Both the position numbers and the translations under genes were made by a program. A DNA stretch of 10,000 nucleotides from Halisarca cf. caerulea. Taxonomy: Eukaryota; Porifera; Demospongiae; Chondrillida; Halisarcidae. The notes below the pieces were generated by a model. It was not told the DNA's origin. It ran no database searches and saw only the letters and a program-made list of their open reading frames with translations. The stretch is from positions 62,501 through 72,500 of the forward strand of contig CAUJGJ010000231.1 in the NCBI GenBank assembly GCA_963170055.1, written 5' to 3'. This document shows positions 1-9,599 of the stretch, in pieces; position 1 is the first letter of the stretch, and the number at the start of each line of letters is the position of its first letter.

Positions 1-97
1 CGTCTATTAGAGGGATTTTGGCACTTTCAAAAGCAGTGACGAATCTTTAGGTGGACAAATTGTTGGAGGAATATGGTAATAAACAGCAAGAGCTCAC

Positions 98-2382
<2,285 letters not shown>

Positions 2383-2610
2383 TTTCCTGAAGGCTAAAAA
2401 TTACGTAAAAATAACACTTTTTGGCTGTCCTTATGGGAAACGTGTGCCTGAGTTCCAAAGCGACACAAAATCAACAATCCTCGTTGAGGAAGATTTGCAC
2501 TGAACTGCTCCAGCAACTTGCACGAAAGTGTGTGTGTGGCAGTGTTCAGAGGTTGTAGATAATACTCTTGATGTTAGCACACTCAGCTGCACAGAAAGAC
2601 AGAAACAGAT

Positions 2611-2722
2611 ACGTACGGTTACATACGTATATATGTATGTTATACGTATATGTACGTATGTACGTATGCACGTACGTATGTATGTACTAAGATAAGCAAT
2701 GTACGTACATGTGCATACACAC
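2611..2722. repeat. TACG/TATG microsatellite beside the minisatellite
   Basis: Alternating GTACG, TATG and TACGTA words without a fixed unit lie between the candidate acceptor at 2587 and the start of the 28-bp minisatellite. Confidence 0.75.
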
Positions 2723-2730
2723 CTACTCAC

Positions 2731-3374
2731 ACACATCCCGACCACCCTACATTCCCACACACATCCCGACCACCCTACATTCCCACACACATCCCGACCA
2801 CCCTACATTCCCACACACATCCCGACCACCCTACATTCCCGCACACATCCCGACCACCCTACTTTCCCACACACATCCCGACCACCCTACATTCCCACAC
2901 ACATCCCGACCACCCTACATTCCCACACACATCCCGACCACCCTACATTCCCACACACATCCCGACCACCCTACATTCCCACACACATCCCGACCACCCT
3001 ACATTCCCACACACACCCCGACCACCCTACATTCCCACACACATCCCGACCACCCTACATTCCCACACACATCCCGACCACCCTACATTCCCACACACAT
3101 CCCGACCACCCTACATTCCCACACACATCCCGACCACCCTACATTCCCACACACATCCCGACCACCCTACATTCCCACACACATCCCCACCACCCTGCTT
3201 TCCCACACACATCCCCACCACCCTACTTTCCCACACACATCCCCACCACCCTACATTCCCGCACACATCCCGACCACCCTACTTTCCCACACACATCCCG
3301 ACCACCCTACTTTCCCACACACATCCCGACCACCCTACTTTCTCACACACATCCCCACCACCCTACTTTCCCAC
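2731..3374. repeat. 28-bp minisatellite, 23 units
   Basis: Unit starts (ACACATCCCG) fall every 28 bp from 2731, with a partial 24th unit at 3375-3380, so no insertion or deletion has occurred in 23 units. The second half of the unit reads ACCACCCTACATTCCCAC. Units 17-19 and 23 have CCCCACC instead of CCCGACC; units 5, 17, 18 and 20-23 have CTTT instead of CATT. Because 28 is not a multiple of three, all three plus-strand frames stay open and give the same 28-residue Pro/His/Thr peptide repeat. The long ORFs here are an effect of the repeat, not evidence for a gene. Confidence 0.97.
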
Positions 3375-3383
3375 ACACATGAA

Positions 3384-3790
3384 TGCATATTAAGCGTACT
3401 CACATAACTCCCACTCATGGATTGATTACAGTACCACTTACAACATTACAGTCTGGTTGCAATAAGGGCATAACATACACCGAGATGACAGACTTGGCAC
3501 CAGATACCAAAAAGGTGACAAACACAAACACTACCCCAAACACTAACACATACAACATACGAGAAATATAGCTTTCGAGAGGGATGATTTCGCACCTCCT
3601 TTGAATCACTACAAATCAAAGTTAGCCAATCATTGTCACCATTTGTAAGGACAGTGAAAGCTGTACTATGGACTACCTGTGGACAAGGACCATTCACCCA
3701 TACAGGGGGAGCTGTTCACAGGCTGACCCAAACGTAACTTAGTGATACGTATGTTCAGCATGTACATAAGTAACTACGTACATACGTACA
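3384..3790. other. Unique-looking stretch, no convincing gene
   Basis: No clear repeat. On the minus strand 3607-3442 keeps an open frame with a hydrophobic run (MLYVLVFGVVFVFVTFLVSG) ending near the GTAAGT donor at 3441. A GT-rich strand readily gives Val/Phe-rich frames, so I do not call it a gene. Confidence 0.4.
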
Positions 3791-3861
3791 CTTCTCATAA
3801 AGACCACTTGTCTGCAAAGACTAGTGTTGTACTGCACTAACTGTTCTTCACAGAAAGATAC
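3791..3861. repeat. Dispersed repeat A, copy 1
   Basis: This segment, containing AAAGACCACTTGTCTGCAAAG and ending ACAGAAAGATAC, is a diverged copy of 4459-4530. It resembles the subterminal parts of pogo-like MITEs seen in invertebrates. Confidence 0.55.
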
Positions 3862-3973
3862 ATACTAAGGTATGTACGTATGTGTACTAATGTGAATACG
3901 TATGAGTACTAATGTATGTACACATACAGAGAAGCCTCTCCAGTCTGCCACAATTGGGAATGTCAGTTCTTAT

Positions 3974-4015
3974 GGCAGATTAGCAGGGTTGGTGGATTAA
4001 CAAGGTTACACTCAG
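3974..4015. mobile_element. Pogo-like MITE end (repeat B, copy 1)
   Basis: On the minus strand this reads GAGTGTAACCTTGTTAATCC, then CACCAACCCTGCTAATCTGCC. It matches 29 of 40 bases with 4400-4440 and its first part resembles the end at 497. It abuts directly on the MITE starting at 4018. Confidence 0.5.
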
Positions 4016-4017
4016 TA

Positions 4018-4353
4018 CAGTGCAACCTCTCATATCCGGGCAGTTTGGGACCAAGGGGTGCCCGTAATTGTGAAAGTGCCCGTAAGTATGAATCCTCTAC
4101 TACCTGTGTAGACTTTGAGACATTCAACACTTTAAATATACCTTTTTCTTTAATTTCCTTTAAGCAGTGACAAGTGGATGCTTTCTACCAGTCATTTAAC
4201 CTAATCTTACACATGCACATACACCACATGGTGCAGCTATAGACCCATAATGTAGTTCACATTAGCACTGATAATAGAAGTACATGCATGAAACACTGCC
4301 CGGTTGAGTGAGGTACCCGTAACTACGGGGGCCGGATATGCGAGGTTCTACTG
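4018..4353. mobile_element. Pogo-like MITE, 336 bp, TA-flanked
   Basis: The left end CAGTGCAACCTCTCATATCC and the right end, read from the minus strand, CAGTAGAACCTCGCATATCC, agree at 19 of the first 22 bases. TA lies immediately outside both ends (4016-4017 and 4354-4355), the target duplication of Tc1/mariner/pogo elements. No transposase ORF is inside, so it would be non-autonomous. Interior GTGCCCGTAA words recur near both ends. Confidence 0.85.
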
Positions 4354-4399
4354 TATATGCATTGTAATTTGTTGGGTTTTTTTCTTTTTTAGAAACTAG

Positions 4400-4440
4400 G
4401 GCAGATTAAAGGGGTTGGGAGATTACAGAAGTTTCACTGG
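4400..4440. mobile_element. Pogo-like MITE end (repeat B, copy 2)
   Basis: On the minus strand it begins CCAGTGAAACTTCTGTAATC and runs into CCAACCCCTTTAATCTGCC. It is a sister copy of 3974-4015 in the same orientation. No TA is seen just outside, so this end may be slightly eroded. Confidence 0.5.
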
Positions 4441-4458
4441 AAATATGTATGTACGCAC

Positions 4459-4530
4459 ACTCCTCAAAAAGACCACTCGTCTCCAGAGACTAGTCGTACG
4501 TGGTCTTAAATGTTCTTTACTGGAAGATAC
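4459..4530. repeat. Dispersed repeat A, copy 2
   Basis: It contains AAAGACCACTCGTCTCCAGAG and ends CTGGAAGATAC, like 3791-3861. AGACCAC near its start and GTGGTCT at about 4499-4505 can pair, giving a small hairpin with GTCTC/GAGAC inside. Confidence 0.55.
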
Positions 4531-4610
4531 GTTTATTATACCTCTTACTGTATACATGTGTACACACATATGCACATACATATGTACAAATGTACATAGT
4601 GTTAGATTGG

Positions 4611-4796
4611 CTAGTTATGTATGTACGTACGTACGTACATATAATGTGTATGTGATTTTGCCACTATGCTATGATGAAGAAAATTGCATAGTCTACAATC
4701 ATGGTGAATAAGGTATCTGGTATCATGTACATACGTACGTACATACGTACGTACATATTCACACACCCTATTATGTACGTGCATACGTACTTGTAT
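4611..4796. repeat. GTAC/TACG microsatellite clusters
   Basis: Two clusters (about 4616-4640 and 4724-4795) are made of GTAC and TACG words. The region around them shows no coding frame worth calling. Confidence 0.7.
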
Positions 4797-4996
4797 CCTG
4801 GTGAGGGGACAAATTATGGGTGGATCAAAGGAAAAAGTGTGCTGACACTTGTGATGCAGCACAGGTCACTGATATACGCACACTTCCTAATTGATGTCAA
4901 TTGATGTGAATTGGTAGAATGAGTGGCTGGAACTGATCAACTCTAGTTTAGACTGTACACACCAACAGTCAACAGTGAATGTTTGCCAGGATACAG

Positions 4997-5117
4997 ATTA
5001 GTTATATCCTGTCCAGGTGTGCTACAGCAAAAATACAGTGCTGATGACCTCGGGCTTCGTCTGAGGTCATCAGCACTGTATTTCTGCTGTAGCACACCTG
5101 GACAGGATATAACTAAT
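4997..5117. repeat. Near-perfect 121-bp palindrome (foldback element)
   Basis: The left arm 4997-5051 and right arm 5063-5117 are 55 nt each and differ at one base. The 11-nt centre can itself pair, with G-T wobbles, closing on a three-base TTC loop inside CTTCG. TA occurs at 4999-5000 and 5114-5115 in mirror position, so the mobile unit could be 5001-5113 with TA duplications. There is no ORF of interest. It is most likely a foldback MITE. Confidence 0.93.
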
Positions 5118-5847
5118 ACTTACCTATCGCACACCCTATTGCGTACATACGTATATCACAAATTCACAATTTCAAAATTCACAGATAGACTGTTTGGTCT
5201 ATATAAAACATACGCAAATATGTAGGTACATGAACCAACCTACAGTGTTTGGAATCGATAAAGGTTAACCTCTGTACAACAAGCGAATACGCATGCAGCT
5301 CACATACGTATGCTAGAGTGGTTGCTGGAAATGTACATGTGTACATACAAATGTATCTATGGGTTCATTGATGTACCCAAAACACCTTGTAAATGCATAG
5401 GTAGGTTCTATTAATAGTAACAGAACTACCTCGCATACTTGAAGCACTGGTAGAGAGGAGAAGGAACTTAACATCTCCTAGCAAAGAACTTGTTGTAACA
5501 CATCACAAAAACAGAAGTGACATCCCCACATTGGCACTTGAATAGGAAATGATATGTGCATACGTACGTACATGTATGTATGGGGTTTCCACACTGACAT
5601 CCCAACAGTTGAGATAAAAATGTACAGCATAGGGCTAAATGTTCAATGAGCTTAACATTAATGTTTTTCGAGGATGAGCGCTGGAGCATGAAATTTGCAC
5701 ACCGCAACGAATTGGTGAACTGTTTCGTAGGTAGCAGCTGAACGACAGACCAGCAAAATATATTTCCGTAAATATTTCAAAATTGGCCAATCACGATAAT
5801 TTAGCGCTACAGTACATGGTAAATATGTGCTCTTTTCAGAGTGAATA
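5118..5847. other. Stretch without a recognisable gene
   Basis: AT-rich sequence with scattered TACG words. Two short minus-strand frames (5468-5707 and 5658-5864) show no family features. I see no splice-bounded coding exon. Confidence 0.5.
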
Positions 5848-6308
5848 TACCATACTTGTTCCAATTAGCGTGCCTCTCTAATGATGGAGCCCCTTCGACT
5901 CAAAGATAATATGGTTCGTTCTAAAGAAAAGCCTCCCAGACAAGGAATTTATTTTTTTGGGGCGCTTAGTAATTGGAATCCTCCTGACGGTGAACTGCAG
6001 TAACGGCATACAAGTGGTGTGAGTTGGCTAAATCCCTGTCACAATCAAACATCTCTTTGCTTCAAGGCTCCCATCTATCTTTGTGGACCATAATAACCGT
6101 GCAAAACATAATCTACCTCCCACGTGTGGACTCAACAGGCCGCCATTTCATATCGATCGAAAATCATTCTAATTACTAAGCGCCCTTCTAATGATGGCAC
6201 CCAGTCGAAGTATTTGTATTTTACTCCTCTCTATAGGAGCACCTCCTGCTCCAGTATTCTTCTTTTTTTTTGGGGGGGGGGGGGGGGCTAATTGGAACAA
6301 GTATGGTA
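5848..6308. mobile_element. Composite element with perfect 22-bp inverted ends
   Basis: The ends TACCATACTTGTTCC+AATTAGC (5848-5869) and its exact complement (6287-6308) enclose 461 bp. Inside, GGGCGCTTAGTAATTGGAAT (5961-5980) and ATTCTAATTACTAAGCGCCC (6165-6184) form a second inverted pair with one mismatch. TCTAATGATGG occurs just after both left-type ends (5877 and 6187). The layout fits two MITEs of one family, about 130-140 bp each and in the same orientation, flanking a 184-bp spacer. No transposase is present. A T9-G16 run marks the right end. Confidence 0.8.
6272..6287. repeat. Poly-G tract (G16) after poly-T
   Basis: Nine T followed by sixteen G at the inner border of the right terminal repeat. 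The equivalent place in the left MITE unit has T7-G4, so the G run seems to have expanded here. Confidence 0.95.
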
Positions 6309-6400
6309 CATATGTATGTACATACGTATGTAAGCATGTTTGCATAATATGAATGTACACACACAAGCAAATCTATACATATGTACGTACAGTACATACA
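6301..6400. repeat. TACG/TACA microsatellite
   Basis: Imperfect TACATACG and TATG words directly next to the composite element. Confidence 0.65.
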
Positions 6401-6417
6401 TTTTGGTTACACTTAAC

Positions 6418-6420
<3 letters not shown>

Positions 6421-6452
<32 letters not shown>

Positions 6453-6472
6453 ACGTACATACACACACACAC
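6421..6472. repeat. (AC)15 microsatellite with GTAC interruption
   Basis: Thirty bases of AC, then GTACGTACAT, then a further six AC units. Confidence 0.95.
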
Positions 6473-6613
6473 TCACTATGTACGTAGACAAACAAATCAA
6501 AACAAACACACAACATTATGTACATATATGTATGTACGTACATATGTATATATAGACACAAACACTTTCAAACATAAGGACATACACAAACACAGCTGAC
6601 TAATGCACACAAA

Positions 6614-6635
6614 CACCTACACATGTGTGTAGGTG
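6614..6635. repeat. Short hairpin, 10-bp arms
   Basis: CACCTACACA and TGTGTAGGTG pair perfectly around a two-base TG centre. It lies in CA-rich sequence and may be incidental. Confidence 0.6.
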
Positions 6636-6690
6636 CTACATACACTAAAAGCCACCACATACGCACATACTTATAAATAGAAAAGCAAAA

Positions 6691-6783
6691 TGTGTGTGTG
6701 TGTGTGTGTGTGCATGTGTGAATAAAGTGTATGTGTGTGTGTGTGTGTGTATGTGTGTGTGTGTGTGTGTGCATGTGTGAATA

Positions 6784-6835
<52 letters not shown>
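6691..6835. repeat. Compound TG microsatellite with 59-bp higher-order repeat
   Basis: TG arrays are interrupted twice by the same word, GCATGTGTGAATAAAGTGT, at 6712 and 6771. The array thus has a 59-bp superimposed period. Each copy carries AATAAA followed by a GT-rich run. Confidence 0.92.
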
Positions 6836-6837
<2 letters not shown>

Positions 6838-6839
6838 AT

Positions 6840-7518
6840 CTCTGTTACAACACAAGGACATGGGAGTGTGACAATTGTTTAATAACGTGGGTAGCTCAAG
6901 AATGAGAAATAGATGACATTGAAGCTTCCAAACCTTTGTCAGACCATATGGCCATGCGATATCATTCATAGAACAAGATCACAGAAACCATAGATCAAGA
7001 GATACGTACATGACACACACGTATAGACACTCCCATAAGTGTGTACACAGGAGCGGAGTACTCCTCATAATGCTGAAACGTATGAACATAATAAACTTCA
7101 TACAAGTAAACTACGCACAGTCAATTTCAGTAATCCAACAACTCTATGAATCGACACTTTCTTTAGCTCACCATCTTTAGGTACACAAAGATACTACATT
7201 GAAGTACGCACATACATACATATACGCATGTATACTTCACGTCACTCCACAACCTGACATACATACATAGTGTTGCTGCTAACAGAGTGTCAGACTATTG
7301 AAATCCCACGGTATGTATGTACGCACGAACGCAAGTACGTGTGTACACATATTCAGTGTAACGATTCACTACCAGACTTACGAAAAACACCAGTTCAATT
7401 GGGAATTCACATACACACATACACAGACAACACAGGGGAAAATGTTGACACAATACCAGAACGTACACAGGATATTCACCATACACAAAAGGCTACACAG
7501 AACACTATACAACTGATG
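6840..7518. other. Stretch without a recognisable gene
   Basis: Mixed sequence with scattered TACG/TACA words (for example about 7205-7235 and 7310-7350). No exon with paired splice signals and family resemblance was found on either strand. Confidence 0.5.
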
Positions 7519-7520
7519 TA

Positions 7521-7696
7521 CAGTAGAACCTCGTTAGTAAGAACACTGCTAATGAGAAACACCTGGTTAGGAAGTACAAGGATATGATACCCCAGCTTAT
7601 AACCCATAATACTAATCTATATGGTTAGCAAGTACTACTGATAGTGGGTAGCAATTTGGAGGGGCCCCAGGTGTACTCACTAACGAGGTTTGACTG
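7521..7696. mobile_element. Pogo-like MITE, 176 bp, TA-flanked
   Basis: The left end CAGTAGAACCTCGTTAGTAA and the right end, on the minus strand, CAGTCAAACCTCGTTAGTGA continue in parallel to ACAC. Counting the TA, 24 of 28 bases agree. TA lies at 7519-7520 and 7697-7698. No coding capacity. CAGTAGAACCTC is shared with the right end of the element at 4018-4353, so the two belong to one superfamily. Confidence 0.88.
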
Positions 7697-7742
7697 TACA
7701 TTCATAAGTGCGGAGGTCATACAGAAACACTGACAGCAAAAT

Positions 7743-7778
7743 GGGGGGGGGGGGGGGGGTTGGGGGAGGGAAAGGGGG
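7743..7778. repeat. G17 homopolymer within a G-quadruplex-prone run
   Basis: Seventeen G are followed by TT, GGGGG, A, GGG, AAA and GGGGG. At least four G runs with short loops meet the usual G-quadruplex pattern on the plus strand. Confidence 0.9.
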
Positions 7779-7888
7779 TAAACTTGATACATTACATGTT
7801 GGAGGGTTAAAAACACACATAAACTCAAGTAGACCTACATATATGAAGCTGAATGAATACGTACTATTCTTAACTATGTACAACTTAC

Positions 7889-7950
7889 AGATAAAAGATG
7901 CGGGTATGGGGATAGTCTTGAGACTCGGACCTATGCACACCTCATCCCCT
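7889..7950 (-). other. Candidate internal exon of an unidentified minus-strand gene
   Basis: A strong acceptor (CATTTCCTTCTTCAG) and a strong donor (ATCT|GTAAGTTG) on the minus strand bracket 62 nt. Only one frame is open: it reads GDEVCIGPSLKTIPIPASFI, entering in phase 2 and leaving in phase 1. I do not recognise the peptide. No clear neighbouring coding exon was found, so it may be a non-coding exon or chance. Confidence 0.25.
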
Positions 7951-7963
7951 CTGAAGAAGGAAA

Positions 7964-7988
7964 TGGTGTGCATACGTACGTACGTTTG
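7964..7988. repeat. Short TACG tract
   Basis: Three TACG-type units lie in what would be the intron just upstream of the candidate minus-strand exon at 7889-7950. Confidence 0.6.
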
Positions 7989-8050
7989 GTCCATAAGACT
8001 AGTGGGCACATGGATGTAATAATCTTCCTCTAGTATGCACATTGTCTAGG

Positions 8051-8054
<4 letters not shown>

Positions 8055-8107
<53 letters not shown>
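8055..8107. repeat. (CA)26 microsatellite
   Basis: Uninterrupted CA of about 53 bp, bordered by CTAG words on both sides. Confidence 0.95.
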
Positions 8108-8110
<3 letters not shown>

Positions 8111-8721
8111 ACTAAGAGGCAAACCTCTGCACACATGGCCTCTAACCAAACCAACAAGCAAAAGATACAACTAAATTCCTTGCGCAACAAACCACAGAAC
8201 TTGGAAAAGGGTTTCGAAAAGCGCCAAGAGATCACGAAGATCGCAACTTGTGACTAAACCTAAGATACGCCGGGTGTTTTTAGAGAAGATGACTCATTCC
8301 ACAGCTTCATTCTACGTAAAACAAATGATTTCCAACCGTATGAATTGCCCTCGGTAACATATTAGGACTCACGACCGCTCGGGACAAAACTCACCTACAA
8401 TCTCTTAAAGCAGCCGACAAGCTTCTAAATGGAAGCAAACTGCCAGAATAAACTTTTCCCAATAGCTTTCGGTCTGGGTAGGCAACAGTATAGAGGTACG
8501 ACGTGAAAGGCACTCAAACTTTTCCAAAACAGTCCACTCAGTTCACTCTTTGTTACGCTGAATAGGTGCGTCCATAAAGACAACTCAGCTAGCGGGGTCA
8601 ACATTTATACAACTAACATACAGGTTACAACCTGTAAAATTTTATCCACGTAATATCAGCTGACTATAATACTTCCTTATTTGGGGGTTTCTTAAAATAG
8701 CACTAGCAGGTGAGCAGAACA
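8108..8721. promoter_or_regulatory. Microsatellite-poor region, possible promoter of the ankyrin-type gene
   Basis: This 600-bp stretch lacks the TACG and CA arrays common elsewhere, which suggests constraint. It ends at the candidate ATG at 8722. Weak AT-rich words (CTATAATAC near 8665, TTAAAATAG near 8692) are the only core-promoter-like signals. The minus strand has a good donor, TGTAG|GTGAGT (intron base 8394), so a divergent transcript is possible. No certain coding sequence was found. Confidence 0.3.
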
Positions 8722-8775
8722 ATGGCCGACTCGCACGGCGGTCTTTGTACAGCCGCAGCTAATGGAGATCTGAAG
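8722..8775 (+). CDS. Probable first coding exon of an ankyrin-repeat protein
   Basis: The ATG at 8722 has a strong context (A at -3, G at +4) and an in-frame TAG at 8704. Eighteen codons read MADSHGGLCTAAANGDLK and stop at AAG|GTATGT, a good donor in phase 0. LCTAAANGDL matches the start of an ankyrin repeat (L..AA..GDL), where VKxLL normally follows. I see no downstream ankyrin exon before 10000, so the first intron would exceed 1.2 kb, longer than those of the CCDC6-like gene. The assignment rests on ten residues plus the start and splice context; the exact family (ANKRD, ASB or other) cannot be told. It could be chance. Confidence 0.5.
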
Positions 8776-9327
8776 GTATGTGGAGGAAAGAAGCCGGCCA
8801 ATGCCGTACAGCCACGACGGAAATTGTCACATAGGGCGTGATTATTAGAATGCCGCCTAGAGTAATTTAATGAGTAATTCTGCCGAGTTCTGCTATTGGC
8901 CATGCTTTATCTATGCTGCTAATGAGTTCATGCATTTGCATCTGTTGATAGTGGCTGGTGTCGGATGGCACATTTGTCACTGCAAGGTTGCATCCCACCA
9001 ACAGTTGGACGCTGTATACAAATCCTACTACGCACAGTCAGATCATGTCTTTTTTTCATGTATATTCAGAACCCTCATTTATACCAGTCTGACTGAAAGG
9101 GCTTTTCCTATTAAAATATCTAATTACCTATCCGTCTATGTGTTTAGCGGTTAGTCACACAGAACATTTTCTAGGGAATTATGTACACATGTGTCATGGT
9201 CCGTGCAAGAAGTTGTATTTCTTAGCGTACAGTGTCCAGGTCATTTGTCTGATCTTTAGAGGAAGAGAGGATTCTTATTATTCTCGACTGTAGACTGTGT
9301 GCAAACATAGATAACATCATAGACACG
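8776..9327 (+). other. Presumed first intron of the ankyrin-type gene, no exon seen
   Basis: It starts GTATGT. No further ankyrin motif was found in any frame. The longest open frame (8870-9154) has no protein-like features. Confidence 0.35.
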
Positions 9328-9509
9328 CTATACTGCCATTAGTCTTGTGAACCAGACCCCTCCTCACCCATATTTATATAATGGTGGGTGGGGAGGGGTC
9401 TGGCTCACGAGACTATACTACAATAGGTGTTGTAGTATCTATGATACTTAGTCTGGCCTGACGGTCGTAGCAGGCCAGACTACTATGATACTACATAACC
9501 GCAGTATAG
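9328..9509. mobile_element. Multi-hairpin palindromic element
   Basis: The outer ends CTATACTGC (9328-9336) and GCAGTATAG (9501-9509) are exact complements. Inside lie two more hairpins: 9341-9370 with 9385-9414 (30-nt arms, three mismatches, 14-nt loop), and 9432-9460 with 9471-9494 (perfect 12-bp core TAGTCTGGCCTG plus GTAGTATC/GATACTAC at the base). Folded, the segment would be a stem carrying two arms. It is probably a foldback MITE or two nested ones. Confidence 0.75.
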
Positions 9510-9599
9510 AGTATCCATGACAACATACATGGTACAGTTGATCAATTGTGTCAGTGAAATAATAGAACTGCTGAAACAGTGGAACTTGCTTGGTGACCG

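Larger units (their letters stand above)
2587..3441 (-). other. Possible 5' UTR intron of the CCDC6-like gene
   Basis: On the minus strand a strong donor, AATGTT|GTAAGTGG, starts at 3441, and a strong acceptor with a long pyrimidine tract, TTTCTGTCTTTCTGTGCAG, ends at 2587. Splicing them would leave a 204-nt leader before the ATG at 2382 and remove the whole 28-bp minisatellite. The leader carries stops in the ATG frame, as a UTR would. This is inference from splice signals only. Confidence 0.3.

Noticed and set aside
2731..3374. CRISPR-like array
   Set aside because: Repeats are head-to-tail without spacers, and the setting is eukaryotic.
2650..3407. Three overlapping plus-strand ORFs of 227-247 codons encoding Pro/His/Thr repeats
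   Set aside because: They are the same 28-bp minisatellite read in three frames. There is no start context, and all frames being open is a property of the repeat.
3415..3609. Minus-strand ORF with a possible membrane helix (MLYVLVFGVVFVFVTFLVSG)
   Set aside because: The frame lacks an early ATG, and no coding partner exons were found between it and the CCDC6-like start. The GT-rich strand favours Val and Phe codons. Kept only as a remark in the feature list.
5468..5864. Minus-strand ORFs of 68-79 codons
   Set aside because: They overlap each other, contain no family signature and include microsatellite-derived residues.
7625..8042. Overlapping ORFs crossing the poly-G tract, with Pro or Gly runs
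   Set aside because: The Pro/Gly runs are the G17 homopolymer, and the frames cross a MITE end. Only the splice-bounded piece 7889-7950 was kept as a candidate.
8135..8257. Short plus-strand ORF of 40 codons beginning MASNQTNKQKIQ
   Set aside because: Weak start context (C at -3), right after a CA array, and no family resemblance. Length is within chance expectation.
8230..8345. Minus-strand frame YGWKSFVLRRMKLWNESSSL, reminiscent of the C-terminal end of LINE reverse transcriptases
   Set aside because: The resemblance is a few residues (F..RMKLWN), the frame is broken by stops on both sides, and no RT core motif is present.
8870..9154. Plus-strand ORF of 94 codons
   Set aside because: No domain, Cys/His content looks random, no splice or start support; it lies in the presumed ankyrin-gene intron.
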